NCBI GenBank assembly: GCA_036703985.1
Contig: DATNQN010000029.1
Coordinates: 186,001-250,000 of the forward strand
DNA length: 64,000 bases
Reading direction: 5' to 3'
Origin: Leptolyngbyaceae cyanobacterium
GTDB lineage: Bacteria > Cyanobacteriota > Cyanobacteriia > Cyanobacteriales > Aerosakkonemataceae
Positions within the stretch are counted from its first letter, which is position 1, and every line of letters begins with the position of its first letter. The translations under genes were made by a program, and so were the position numbers. The notes beneath the pieces are model-generated. The model was not told the DNA's origin, did not search any database, and saw nothing but the letters and a program-made list of their open reading frames with translations. Shown here in pieces: positions 35,460-44,962 of the stretch.

Positions 35460-36080
35460 ATGATTTTGAAGATTTCACCCAGCCGCCACCGTTATAAGCT
35501 GAAAAAAGCCTCCCACCGGAAGCGCAAATTGTTGCTTTCAGCACTAGTACTACCAGTAGTACTTTGGTTGGGTTACAAACAAATTAGAAGTCTGCAAAAA
35601 CCCCAGGCAGTACTGATGCTAGGTGGGTCAACACCTGCATTAGAACGAGAAAAATTCACTGCCAAGTTTGCCAGCCAGCATCCAAATTTACCCGTTTGGA
35701 TTTCTTCGGGTGGCCCTGGTAATTATGATAGTTACGTTAAAAAGTTATTTACGAAAGCAGGAGTTGACACTCACCGTTTGTATTTAGATAATCAAGCAGT
35801 AGATACGGTGACCAACTTTACCACTTTAGCCGATGAGTTGAAAGCCAAAGGAATTGACAGCATTTATTTAATTACCTCGGACTACCATATGCGTCGCGCT
35901 CGCATTATTGGTGAAATTGTCTTAGGTAGTCGAGGAATAATTGTAAAACCGATCGCAGTTCCCTCTGGTAACACAGAAGAACCTATTGAAAAATCTATTC
36001 GCGATGCAGCGAGAGCTATTCTTTGGGTAACAACTGGCAGTACTGGTTCAAACTTCAGCTATCTTTTACATAAACGTTAA
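35460..36080 (+). CDS. YdcF/ElyC family membrane protein
   Basis: This 206-residue protein has a single N-terminal membrane helix (~24-40) after a basic segment, then the DUF218 core: VLMLGGSTPALEREKF, VWISSGGPGNYDSY, and LITSDYHMRRARIIGEIVLG. ElyC supports peptidoglycan assembly in enterobacteria; in cyanobacteria the role is unproven. The conserved acidic and His positions (SDYHMRRA) are present. It is a lone gene, convergent to the AI-2E family gene, with only nine bases between them. Confidence 0.85.
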   Translation: MILKISPSRHRYKLKKASHRKRKLLLSALVLPVVLWLGYKQIRSLQKPQAVLMLGGSTPALEREKFTAKFASQHPNLPVWISSGGPGNYDSYVKKLFTKAGVDTHRLYLDNQAVDTVTNFTTLADELKAKGIDSIYLITSDYHMRRARIIGEIVLGSRGIIVKPIAVPSGNTEEPIEKSIRDAARAILWVTTGSTGSNFSYLLHKR

Positions 36081-36088
36081 CTGTTTAT

Positions 36089-37222
36089 TTATTCCGAACC
36101 AACTGCTTTCATATCTTCAATTTCAAAGAAACTAACTACCACCCCAGCAATCGGAATAGATAAAAAGATTCCCAGTAAACCTGCTATTCTAGCCCCAACT
36201 AATAACGCAAAGAACACTACTACGGGGTTAAGGTTGAGGGAACCCTGCATAATGCGAGGTGCTACTAAGTTATCTTGTATTTGTTGCAAAATAATACAAG
36301 TTACCAATACTTTCAAGGCTAACCAAACGCTTTGAGGTAACAGAAATAAGCAAATTAAAATAATTCCTAAAGTAGCTCCAATCCCTGGAACCAAATCAAA
36401 TGTTCCGGCCATGATTGCTAAAATTAAAGCAAAAGGTACTTGTAAAACTAAGAAAACTATAAAAGTAGAAAAAGTGAGAAATAAGCATAAAATTAATTGG
36501 CCTCTAAAAAAACCTAAAAAGTTTTTTTGAACTATGAAGGTAAACCTACTTCGCAGGTGTTTGGGAACAACTTTTAAAGTAAAGCTCCAAAGCTTTTTGC
36601 CATCCAGGAGCATGAAAAAAGCAACTACTTCAATTAAAATAAGATTAACTAACGAACTTAGCAATATTTGAGAAGTAGCTAAACTAGTACCGATTCCCGT
36701 CCCAATGAAAAGAGGCGCTTGATTTTGCAAACGTTCTTCAATCACTCGAAAATCCACTTGCAGGTTTCGCGAGCGAAGATACTTTTCTAGGTTTTCTATT
36801 ATGGGCGTCAAAGAGTTTAATAAATTCGGTATTATTTCGACTAACTGTTGCAGTTGAGATAAGATAGCAAATCCAACTGTAAAAGTAAAAATTCCCAGTA
36901 TTAAAAGACTAAATAAGAAAACTAAACTAACTGCTATGCCGTGCGGAACAAATCGTTTCAACCATTTTACGGGATAGCTGAGTAAAAAAGCTACCACTGC
37001 GGCAAAAGTGAAGGTAACGATTACTGATTCAAAATAAGATAAACACTGTACGATCGCCCAACCAGAGGCGAACAACAGTAAAAAACGAACCAATACCAAA
37101 TTATTGAGTCGTTCCCAGAAATTATGATGTACGGGGTGTTCGCTCATATGTTCTTCCGGTAGATGCCCAACATCTCGGTAGCCTTCAGGTTCTAAAAATG
37201 AGTCGGCAACCTCTGGCTTCAT
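36089..37222 (-). CDS. AI-2E family transporter
   Basis: This 377-residue membrane protein has about eight helices, with the characteristic gapped layout of the TerC-unrelated AI-2E/UPF0118 family. An N-terminal helix pair is followed by a long amphipathic middle (PNLLNSLTPIIENLEKYLRS), then four tight helices including the GxxGLVPGIGATLGI-like FDLVPGIGATLGIIL. Members export autoinducer-2 or act as Na+/H+ antiporters; cyanobacterial substrates are not established. The N-terminal ~40 residues are hydrophilic. Confidence 0.88.
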   Translation of the reverse strand: MKPEVADSFLEPEGYRDVGHLPEEHMSEHPVHHNFWERLNNLVLVRFLLLFASGWAIVQCLSYFESVIVTFTFAAVVAFLLSYPVKWLKRFVPHGIAVSLVFLFSLLILGIFTFTVGFAILSQLQQLVEIIPNLLNSLTPIIENLEKYLRSRNLQVDFRVIEERLQNQAPLFIGTGIGTSLATSQILLSSLVNLILIEVVAFFMLLDGKKLWSFTLKVVPKHLRSRFTFIVQKNFLGFFRGQLILCLFLTFSTFIVFLVLQVPFALILAIMAGTFDLVPGIGATLGIILICLFLLPQSVWLALKVLVTCIILQQIQDNLVAPRIMQGSLNLNPVVVFFALLVGARIAGLLGIFLSIPIAGVVVSFFEIEDMKAVGSE

Positions 37223-37360
37223 TCTTTACTCTCATCAAATCGAAGAAAATTAAATATTAATTGGGTAAGCGATCGAATATCTGTAGCAAAGCAACCATTG
37301 CTTCCACTAACTGCACCCGTCAATTTAAAAATCAGGTTAAATTCTTTACTTACCACGGAC

Positions 37361-37678
37361 TTAGCTAATACCTTCCGACGCCGAATTGACTGGAGGTTCC
37401 TGCACCAGTACGTAAGGCTGCACGATTAAAGCATTAAATCGCTGGCTTTCTTTTGCTTGCCAATCAGCCATTTGGTTGAGGGAAGGTTTATAAATCATCT
37501 GTTCGCTAATCCAATGTTGAACAGATGAAACATCATCGTTAGCAATAGCTACTCCCACATCCAATAAATTTAATCCAGGGGCTACCACGATCAAACAATC
37601 GCGTTGGGCATGAGGTTTTAACCAATCCCATTCCGCCTCGTCCAGCCCAGATGCTAATTCTGCTTTGAGGTCTTCCAT
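37361..37678 (-). CDS. DUF2288 family protein
   Basis: This 105-residue protein has the DUF2288 signature LDEAEWDWLKPHAQRD...LIVVAPGLNLLDVGVAIANDD and SSVQHWISEQMIYKPSLNQMADW, ending in a variable tail. It is a cytoplasmic protein of unknown function that recurs in cyanobacteria and proteobacteria. It is upstream of, and separate from, the plsC-like gene on the same strand. Confidence 0.85.
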   Translation of the reverse strand: MEDLKAELASGLDEAEWDWLKPHAQRDCLIVVAPGLNLLDVGVAIANDDVSSVQHWISEQMIYKPSLNQMADWQAKESQRFNALIVQPYVLVQEPPVNSASEGIS

Positions 37679-37763
37679 TTGGCCGAAGTTTTGCTAAGTT
37701 ATGGCTTATTCTAGCTTGCTATTTCCCCTAGAAAACTCCCTCTGCCTACATAACTAACAGCAT

Positions 37764-38402
37764 TCAACGCCCCAGATCGTGTAAAGCATTAATTACCGTA
37801 GCGCATTTTTCCGTTACTGCCTCTAAGTCTGCTCGGTTAGTCGAACTAGGTGGCTCGATTACTTGGCCAATTCGCACCGCGATCGGTACTAATTGGGGAA
37901 TCGAAGAACCTTTTTTGAGAATCTTTTCCGTTCCCCACAAACTGACTGGCAAGATCGGAGCTTTTGCCTTAGCCGCGATCATTGCCGCACCTAATTTAGG
38001 CTCCGAGATCCGTCCGTCTGGGGTGCGGGTACCTTGCAAAAACACCCCAGTTGCCCACCCCTGTTCCAGATAAGTCAATGCCGATCGAATGGCGCTTCGA
38101 TCTGCCGAAAGCCGATTTACCGGATAAGCACCGTAAAGCTGAATCCCCTGCTTTAAAATCGGTACTTTAAATAACTCTTCCTTAGCCATAAAAGCAACCG
38201 GACGGCGCACGGAACAGGATACGATCGGCGGATCGAAGTAGCTAGCGTGGTTGCTTACCACTACTAGTGGCCCTTCTTGCGGTACTTGTTCCGCACCGTA
38301 AACGCGCCCCCGAAAATAACCGTGGAGCATCGGACTAACTACCGACCACTTAAACAAGTGGTAGAGAATTAAACTGGCAACTGGTTCGCGGCTTCTGGCC
38401 AT
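37764..38402 (-). CDS. plsC: 1-acyl-sn-glycerol-3-phosphate acyltransferase PlsC
   Basis: This 212-residue acyltransferase has the catalytic NHASYFD (H-x4-D) motif, the substrate motif FLQGTRTPDG, and PVSLWGTEKIL. It adds the second acyl chain to lysophosphatidate in membrane lipid synthesis. The ATG giving MARSREP is chosen over an upstream TTG. It lies directly downstream of fabD on the reverse strand (15 bases away), so lipid synthesis genes form a small operon here. Confidence 0.9.
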   Translation of the reverse strand: MARSREPVASLILYHLFKWSVVSPMLHGYFRGRVYGAEQVPQEGPLVVVSNHASYFDPPIVSCSVRRPVAFMAKEELFKVPILKQGIQLYGAYPVNRLSADRSAIRSALTYLEQGWATGVFLQGTRTPDGRISEPKLGAAMIAAKAKAPILPVSLWGTEKILKKGSSIPQLVPIAVRIGQVIEPPSSTNRADLEAVTEKCATVINALHDLGR

Positions 38403-38417
38403 GATACGCAAATTAAA

Positions 38418-39302
38418 TTAAACAGCAGGCAAATCAGCTGTACTACTGACATTCTCTAAGATTAAGTCAGGACAGGTACGTTTAATCAAACCAGTCAGAA
38501 CTTTACCCGGGCCAATTTCCACTACCTTTTGCGTTGATTCTTCCGGTAAGCGAAGACAAATTTCCCGCCAACGTACCGAACCTGTCATTTGCTGAGAAAG
38601 GCGCTGCTTGAGAACGCTGCTCTCTGTAGCTGGCGTCGGGTCAACGTTAGACAAAACAGGTACTTTGGCATCTTCAAAGACCGCAGATTCCAGCACTTGC
38701 TGAAATTCGGCGGCGGGTGCTTCCATCAAAGGAGAGTGGAAAGCGCCAGATACATTTAAGCGCACGGCACGCTTGGTTTTTACTTGGGATAGTAAAGCTT
38801 CTACTGCTTCTGGAGTGCCAGAAATTACTACTTGAGCGGAACTATTATCATTGGCTAACACTACATCGCCAATTTCTGCAATTTTCTGCTCTAACTGCTC
38901 TCTGTCAAATCCAATCAAAGCTGCCATTGTACCGCCAGCAGCGCTATCCATTAATTCTGCTCGACGTTTCACCAAGCGCAAACCAGTTTCAAAGTCAAAC
39001 ACGTCAGCAGCATACAAAGCTACGTATTCTCCTAAACTGTGACCGGCTACTAAATCTGGTTGCTGTCCCTTCTGGCGCATCAAATCTGCCAATATACTTT
39101 CTACTACGTATAAACAAGGCTGGGTGTAAAGGGTACGGGATAGTTTATCTTCCTCGCTTTGACAAATTTCGGGAACTGACCAGCCTAAAATCTCCTCTGC
39201 CTGTTGGAATTTAGCTTTTGCCTCTGGTAGTTCTAGTAAATCTACTCCCATACCAATTGCTTGGGAACCTTGTCCCGGAAACACCCATGCCGTCTTAGTC
39301 AT
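38418..39302 (-). CDS. fabD: Malonyl-CoA:ACP transacylase FabD
   Basis: This 294-residue enzyme starts MTKTAWVFPGQGSQAIGMG, has the active-site Ser in AGHSLGEY, the His partner in GAFHSPLM and a C-terminal VVEIGPGKVLTGL. It charges acyl carrier protein with malonyl groups for fatty-acid elongation. The ATG is preferred over an upstream TTG (MKLIAA). In most cyanobacteria fabD follows plsX-fabH; those genes are not in this window and a 348-base gap lies upstream. Confidence 0.93.
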   Translation of the reverse strand: MTKTAWVFPGQGSQAIGMGVDLLELPEAKAKFQQAEEILGWSVPEICQSEEDKLSRTLYTQPCLYVVESILADLMRQKGQQPDLVAGHSLGEYVALYAADVFDFETGLRLVKRRAELMDSAAGGTMAALIGFDREQLEQKIAEIGDVVLANDNSSAQVVISGTPEAVEALLSQVKTKRAVRLNVSGAFHSPLMEAPAAEFQQVLESAVFEDAKVPVLSNVDPTPATESSVLKQRLSQQMTGSVRWREICLRLPEESTQKVVEIGPGKVLTGLIKRTCPDLILENVSSTADLPAV

Positions 39303-39650
39303 CGCTGCAATTAATTTCAAAAATAGTTGGCCAAGATAATCATTGTACTTGGTCTTGAGTGAGAGCCAAAAACTTTATTGTTTGCTTGATTGATGCGCCA
39401 TGCTCCGTGCTGACAAGGGGAGAGAGCAGAGGTAAGGGAAAAGGGAAAATAATCGCTAACTTATCTTCGTAATGTTTTCGTTGAATGGTTAGCAGTCCAA
39501 TTTATTATGAAATTCCATAAGTCATCGGTAATAATTTAATCTACCTACTTAGATGGAAGACCGCGTTTAACCAAATTTTTAAAATAATCTTACTCAAAGC
39601 AAACGTAATATTTCAAAAACTGGAAATCATCCCTTTAGCCATTACGAAGA
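39303..39650. other. Divergent gap upstream of fabD
   Basis: These 348 AT-rich bases separate fabD from the lipoprotein gene; both promoters should lie here. I see no gene, operator or RNA structure worth naming. Confidence 0.45.
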
Positions 39651-40310
39651 ATGAGATTTTTAAACTTAATGGAAATGGAGCAACCGAAAAGTTCGATCGA
39701 CACGGGGATTTGGATTAGTAGAGCGGTTGTCGTGACGATGATTGCAGGTTCCTTAATTGGTTGTAATGACAATCGGGCAAATAATCCCGATACTGTAGTA
39801 ACTACTCCCAGTCCCGTTCCCACTCAAACAGTTGTGGTGAGTCCGACGCCTGTTCCGACTCAAACTGTAGTGATTAGCCCTACGCCTGTTCCGACTCAGA
39901 CTGTAGTGGTTACTCCTACTCCTGGGGGTACTAATAACGATGCGGTTAGCCAACCCATTACCGATGTAGGAATTATCGCTACAGCACCAAGTCAGCAGTC
40001 TCTAGCTAATAAGCAGGTACAACTTACTAACGTTACTGCTCAAAGTGTAGTTGGCGATCGTACTTTTTGGGTTGGTTCCAATAATGCTCAACAACTTTTC
40101 GTCGTTCTCTCTCCTCCGTTAGATGCAGGGAGTGCGGAAAATAGAGTTGTGGTTAAACCCGGACAAACCGTGAGCGTGACTGGAGTTCTCAAACCAATGC
40201 CAACTCCCCAACAAGCTGAGACAGAATGGGGTTTAAGCGCTGAAGAAGCTCAAGCGATCGGCAATCAAACCCTATACTTACAAGCAAATCAAATCAAGCT
40301 TCAGTCCTAA
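39651..40310 (+). CDS. Hypothetical lipoprotein with PVPTQTVVVSPT repeats
   Basis: This 219-residue protein has an N-terminal membrane segment ending in SLIGC (lipobox Cys38), then three 12-residue repeats of the form PVPTQTVV(V/I)SPT (~55-91). A globular C-terminal domain (~105-219) contains QVQLTNVTAQSVVGDRTFWVGS and VVVKPGQTVSVTGVLK, an OB-fold-like beta pattern. The DNA repeats are 36 bases each. Its location is probably periplasmic, anchored in a membrane. The function is unknown. Confidence 0.75.
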   Translation: MRFLNLMEMEQPKSSIDTGIWISRAVVVTMIAGSLIGCNDNRANNPDTVVTTPSPVPTQTVVVSPTPVPTQTVVISPTPVPTQTVVVTPTPGGTNNDAVSQPITDVGIIATAPSQQSLANKQVQLTNVTAQSVVGDRTFWVGSNNAQQLFVVLSPPLDAGSAENRVVVKPGQTVSVTGVLKPMPTPQQAETEWGLSAEEAQAIGNQTLYLQANQIKLQS

Positions 40311-40349
40311 GTATCGCTGTTTTATTCCCTTCGTAATAATCAAACCACT

Positions 40350-40383
40350 AAGATACCGGACTTCTGAGAGAAGTCGGTATCTT
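40350..40383. terminator. Hairpin between the lipoprotein gene and the GGDEF/EAL gene
   Basis: AAGATACC-g-GACTTCT (40350-40365), a GAG loop, and AGAAGTC-GGTATCTT (40369-40383) form a 15-bp stem with one bulged base. It lies between convergent genes and can serve both. No U-run is present. Confidence 0.55.
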
Positions 40384-40415
40384 GTGATTGGCAAATAATT
40401 TGCGATCGCCTTCTG

Positions 40416-42725
40416 TTAGCCCGAACTCGCGTACAAGCTACAAGAATAATCATCATTTGAATTACCATCAAGTAAAGAATTGCCAGAAAACGGGCTAGGT
40501 TTACCAATTCTATAACCTTGCGCGTAATTGACCCCCAAAGCTCTTATTTTTTCTAGAATCGCATCATTTTCCACAAATTCTGCGATCGTCTGAATTCCCA
40601 TTACTTGCCCGATTCGATTAATTGCTTCTACCATTGCGCCAGCTACCCGATCTTCCACGATATCCTTCACAAAAGAACCATCAATTTTTAAGTAATCTAC
40701 TGGCAAACTTTTCAAGTAAGCAAAAGACGACATCCCACTGCCGAAATCATCTAAAGCAAAACGGCAACCGATCGCTTTTAGAGAACTAATAAATTGGGCT
40801 GCTTTAGTTAGGTTGGTAATTGCTACAGTTTCCGTAATTTCAAAGCAAATAAATTGTGGTGGAACATCATGTATCGCAAACTGATCCAATAAAAAATCAA
40901 TAAACCGATCGTCATTAATGCTAGCTCCAGAAAGATTGATCGCATACAAACAATCACAATTAATCCCGCGTTCTATTAAAGATTGGCAAAATTTCCATTT
41001 TTTACGGTAGCGTTCTTTTTGGCTGGAAAATAAGGTACTAATTACCCAGCGATCGATCGCAGGCATTAAATTATAGCGCTCTGCCGCAGGTATGAAAACT
41101 CCTGGAGACACCAGTTGACCAGTTTCGTCAACCATCCGTAAAAGTACTTCATAATGCTCCCATATGCCATTATTACAACGAGAATTAATCGGTTCAATAT
41201 TTTGAAAATACAGGCGAAACCGATTTTCTTCGATTGCATTAGTAATCTTAGGTATCCATTGTATATTTCCGTGAGAAAGCGCTAATTCGCTATCGCTAAT
41301 CTGGTAAATTTGGATGCGATTACGTCCTCTATTTTTAGCAGCATAACACGCAGCATCAGCCGCATTGATAACATAAGTAATATTTTGGCTTTCTTCATCA
41401 ATAGAAGTTAATCCAATACTTACTCCAATCGTAAAAGTTTTATCTTGCCATACAAAGCGAAATTGTTGAATGGCATCCCGCAATGTCCGAGCAACTCGCA
41501 TTCCTTGTTCTATCGAACATTGATAAAGCAATAATCCAAATTCATCTCCTCCCAAACGAGCTAATAAATCAGACATCCGCACGTTTGCTTGTAATAATGC
41601 AGCTACTTGACGAAGTAATTCATCCCCTGCTAAATGACCGCAAGTATCGTTAATAATTTTAAACCGATCTAAATCTAAATAACATAAAGTATGCTGCTGT
41701 TGTTGAGTTTTAGCATTCTGTAATGACTGTTCTAATTTTTGTTCAAATTCTTGTCGGTTAATCAATCCCGTAAGGGCATCATGAGTAGCTTGCCATGACA
41801 ACTGGCGTGTTAAACACCTTTCAGAAGTGACATCGTGAAATACTAATATCGAACCAATTATTTCGCCATTTTTCGATCTGATTGGTGCAACAGTATCGTC
41901 AATAGCAAATTCATTGCCGTTACGAGCAATTAAAACAGCATGATTAGAAAAGCCAACTATACGCCTTTCTTCTAAAACAGTTTCAACAATACTTTTAATC
42001 GGTTCTCTAGTTCTGTCATCAATAACTTTAAATACTTTGGTTAACGGTAAACCCTTAGCTTCTTCTACTCGCCAGCCTGTTAGTTTTTCGGCAACCGGGT
42101 TGAGAAATTCTATTTGACCAAAAGCATCTGTAGTAATTACCGCATCCCCTACTGATTGTAAAGTCAATTGTGCTTTTTCTTTCTCTTGGAAAAGAGCTTG
42201 TTGACTTTCTTCTAAAGCAAACATTGTTAGCTCTTGAATGTATGATTGAGCTAAAAGTAATTGGTGCGTATCTAAAATTTGATAGACTCCTTTTTCCATC
42301 TGTATGGCAATCGGATCGTAAAGAAATTCTACAGAGCGTTGCAATGCTTGTTTAGCTGCTTGAACAATGGAAGTATTGCAAGGAAAAACTAAAGACTGAG
42401 TGCTGATAAATTGATAGAGAAAATGAATAGGGCGGTTTGAGAATAATTCTAAACTGTAAGGACGACTCATGTGTTCAAAAAATCGCCGTCTCGAGATTGT
42501 CCCTAAAAATTTTCCTGCTTTAATCAATATAATGCCTGGTAAGAATTGGTCTTTTTCAAAAATTTTTCCTACTTGAGCAACAGAGCAATCTGTTTCAATA
42601 GAAGCATTATACAGATTTAGTTCTTGCAAAGTAGATTCTATATATAATAGATTGTCGCTCGACTTAGGCATAGGCAAACTAGGCGACTCATCAAAGGTAG
42701 AAACTGCTAATTTGAGTAGACGCAT
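40416..42725 (-). CDS. PAS-GGDEF-EAL cyclic-di-GMP regulatory protein
   Basis: The 769 residues hold an N-terminal CBS-like sensory region (~1-160, with TDCSVAQVGKIFEKDQFLPGIILIKAGKFLG), a PAS domain (~190-300), a GGDEF domain (GGDEF at 392-396, with an RxxD inhibitory site five residues before it) and an EAL domain. The EAL signature reads EVL, but the metal and catalytic residues NLSG, EITET, DDFGSG, KIDG and AEFVE are in place. The protein could therefore both make and cleave c-di-GMP. The ATG at 42725 is chosen over a TTG 21 codons upstream. A long AT-rich gap lies upstream. Confidence 0.9.
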   Translation of the reverse strand: MRLLKLAVSTFDESPSLPMPKSSDNLLYIESTLQELNLYNASIETDCSVAQVGKIFEKDQFLPGIILIKAGKFLGTISRRRFFEHMSRPYSLELFSNRPIHFLYQFISTQSLVFPCNTSIVQAAKQALQRSVEFLYDPIAIQMEKGVYQILDTHQLLLAQSYIQELTMFALEESQQALFQEKEKAQLTLQSVGDAVITTDAFGQIEFLNPVAEKLTGWRVEEAKGLPLTKVFKVIDDRTREPIKSIVETVLEERRIVGFSNHAVLIARNGNEFAIDDTVAPIRSKNGEIIGSILVFHDVTSERCLTRQLSWQATHDALTGLINRQEFEQKLEQSLQNAKTQQQQHTLCYLDLDRFKIINDTCGHLAGDELLRQVAALLQANVRMSDLLARLGGDEFGLLLYQCSIEQGMRVARTLRDAIQQFRFVWQDKTFTIGVSIGLTSIDEESQNITYVINAADAACYAAKNRGRNRIQIYQISDSELALSHGNIQWIPKITNAIEENRFRLYFQNIEPINSRCNNGIWEHYEVLLRMVDETGQLVSPGVFIPAAERYNLMPAIDRWVISTLFSSQKERYRKKWKFCQSLIERGINCDCLYAINLSGASINDDRFIDFLLDQFAIHDVPPQFICFEITETVAITNLTKAAQFISSLKAIGCRFALDDFGSGMSSFAYLKSLPVDYLKIDGSFVKDIVEDRVAGAMVEAINRIGQVMGIQTIAEFVENDAILEKIRALGVNYAQGYRIGKPSPFSGNSLLDGNSNDDYSCSLYASSG

Positions 42726-43327
42726 AACACATTCCCTGAGATTTCTTTTGTTGCAAAACTTAGTAAAATTTTCGATTATGGCATTCAACTAATCTTTGCT
42801 TTATTATTTAATTGGCATTAACTAATTTTTATATTTAATTTTTTGGCTGGTAAGATTTATTTACCAAAAAACATAAAAATATGTTAGAGAACAATAAAAA
42901 TAATCTAAATCAAAATAAATTATCTATTTGAAATTTCAAAATAAATTTTAGCACTATTTCTCGTAATTAAATATTTAAAATTTCCTTAAGAAGATTAGTA
43001 TCTTATTTAACAAAAGACTAAAAGCTGATTAAAAACAGATTAAGACCTTATTTAATTACTTGATTTGTTTTAAATTATATGTATGGTATAGAAAAATAGG
43101 TAACTTACTTTGCTATTAAATAGAATGTCATTTATGAAATAAAAAACTGTACCTTATGATACAAAGGTTAGAAATTTAACCGTTTATAAGCTCAGTGGAT
43201 TAGCAAACTTAGCAATTATTTATGTTTTGCAGGAAAGACAAAAGTTCATGATAGGGATGAGTGTAACCGATCTAGTTAAAACTAGCTTTTCGACCTCATA
43301 GTTAATCACCCATCCCTAAGTTCGTTG
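42726..43327. other. 602-bp AT-rich gap
   Basis: There is no gene. A stem formed by TAGGGATGAGTG (43252-43263) and CACCCATCCCTA (43307-43318), 11 of 12 pairs, sits just past the stop of the SLH protein and may end its reverse-strand transcript. The remainder is very AT-rich promoter-like DNA for the GGDEF/EAL gene. Confidence 0.5.
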
Positions 43328-44794
43328 TTATGGTGCAGAAACGATGTAAGGTGAACTGATAGGTGGCATCCTTTTCGCATTGACTAAAGCTTGATAAAGT
43401 ATTGCTGCTACTTCTGCCCGCGTAGCGTCACGAGTGGGATTCAGCTTTTTGAGATTTGGGTAATTAACGATTAAACCGTTGCGAGTTGCAGTAGCTATTT
43501 CATCTTTGCCATAGTCGGGAATAGCGCCCCCGTCATCGTAAACATTCAGGTCACTTAAAATGCCACCAGTTAATCCTAGCCCATTTATCAAGGAAACTAT
43601 TACTTGTACCCGTTGTACGTTGTCATTGGGTTTAAAAGTTTTGTCAGGAAAACCAGAGAGAAATTCCCCTCTGTAAGCTTGTTGAATTGCCTGAAATGCC
43701 CAGAAATTATCCGCAACATCGGTAAATTTAATAGCTGCTCTTTTAGCAGAAGGATTAAAAGCTTTTACTAATAAAGCTGCATATTCTGCCCTCTTCATCA
43801 GAGCATCCGGTTTAAAAGTACGATCGGGAAAACCCTTGATAATGCCCTGATTAACTAATGGCTGAATAAAGGCAAATGCCCAATGATTGGCAATATCAGT
43901 CAGTCCCTCAGGGGGTGGTGGAGAAACTTGCCCTAAATCTACACTACCTTGAATTTTTTGGGCGGCAATTTGATTGCCCCAGGCTAACAATTTACTGGTT
44001 GTTGCGTTACGCAAATCAAATTGACCGTTCAGCCGTAAAATGTTGCCACCTGGTTGTTGACTAGTTCCCAAATCTGGTAGTGCATTACTAATAACTACCA
44101 CTCCATCTTCTTCATTTTTTTCGCTGATATTATTACGCAAAACAGGGGTGGCAGAACCAGATATTAGAATACCGGAGCGATTTTCTGACAGTTTATTGTC
44201 GATCACTTTTGGAGCAGCTTTATCACCAATGGAGATAGCATAACCTGTTTTAGATAAAACGTTACTCCGAATTTCTCCTTTGGTATCTCGCGCGATCGAA
44301 ATACCATTTGCGTCATTCTGAATAAATACGTTACCTACAATAGTGGGATTAGCACTGCCAGTAGCAAATACTCCTTCTCGCTTGCTGTTACTAAAAGTAG
44401 AGTTAGCTACGGTAGGATTAGTTGATTCGATCCAAACAGCAGTACCTCGCGTCGCTGGATTGGTAACGGTTACGCCACCTAAGTAGGCGTTATTAGCGAG
44501 AACGAAGGTAACGTTTTGACTGGCAAAGGTAGGGCTGAGGTAGGTGCCGCTACCTTCTATTAAAATACCGCTACCTTTGTTGGTTTCATTGCCAATAACC
44601 GATACCCCTTGCGGAATGGTGAGGGGGAAAACTTCTCCGCTAGCAGCATTATAATTACCACTTGCTAGCTGAATGGTATTACCTGAAGTAACTTGTTTGA
44701 GGGCAAAAGCGATCGTTTTGAATGGTTTTGACTGACTACCTGCGCCTGCGCTATCACTGCCAGAGGTTGGATTGACGTAAAAAGTTTGAGCCAT
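43328..44794 (-). CDS. Right-handed beta-helix protein with three SLH domains
   Basis: With the ATG giving MAQTFYVNPTSGSDS the protein has 488 residues (a longer start adds 22 with no signal). Residues ~1-280 are a DUF1565/parallel beta-helix with PbH1-type coils (NSTFSNSKREGVFATGSANPTIVGNVF). Residues ~320-480 are three S-layer homology domains (DIANHWAFAFIQPLV...KGFPDRTFKPDALMKRAEYAALL and two more). SLH domains bind cell-wall polymers, so it is probably a surface or periplasmic carbohydrate-binding or carbohydrate-cleaving protein. No classical signal peptide is visible at the chosen start, which is odd. Confidence 0.85.
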   Translation of the reverse strand: MAQTFYVNPTSGSDSAGAGSQSKPFKTIAFALKQVTSGNTIQLASGNYNAASGEVFPLTIPQGVSVIGNETNKGSGILIEGSGTYLSPTFASQNVTFVLANNAYLGGVTVTNPATRGTAVWIESTNPTVANSTFSNSKREGVFATGSANPTIVGNVFIQNDANGISIARDTKGEIRSNVLSKTGYAISIGDKAAPKVIDNKLSENRSGILISGSATPVLRNNISEKNEEDGVVVISNALPDLGTSQQPGGNILRLNGQFDLRNATTSKLLAWGNQIAAQKIQGSVDLGQVSPPPPEGLTDIANHWAFAFIQPLVNQGIIKGFPDRTFKPDALMKRAEYAALLVKAFNPSAKRAAIKFTDVADNFWAFQAIQQAYRGEFLSGFPDKTFKPNDNVQRVQVIVSLINGLGLTGGILSDLNVYDDGGAIPDYGKDEIATATRNGLIVNYPNLKKLNPTRDATRAEVAAILYQALVNAKRMPPISSPYIVSAP

Positions 44795-44962
44795 ATTTAG
44801 TAATGGGTGTTTACTGAACTCACAACACGGATTTAATGGGGAAGATGCAGCGATAAACACCCATTAATTCAACCGTTTATATGAGAGATCAGTGTTATGT
44901 AGCAGCTATTTACAGAAATTATTTTTGGCGATCTGCTAGCTGCTACCCACTAATTACTAGGC

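Noticed and set aside
42726-43327. Possible further gene in a 0.6 kb AT-rich gap
   Set aside because: Frames are short and lack start signals; the sequence is promoter-like.
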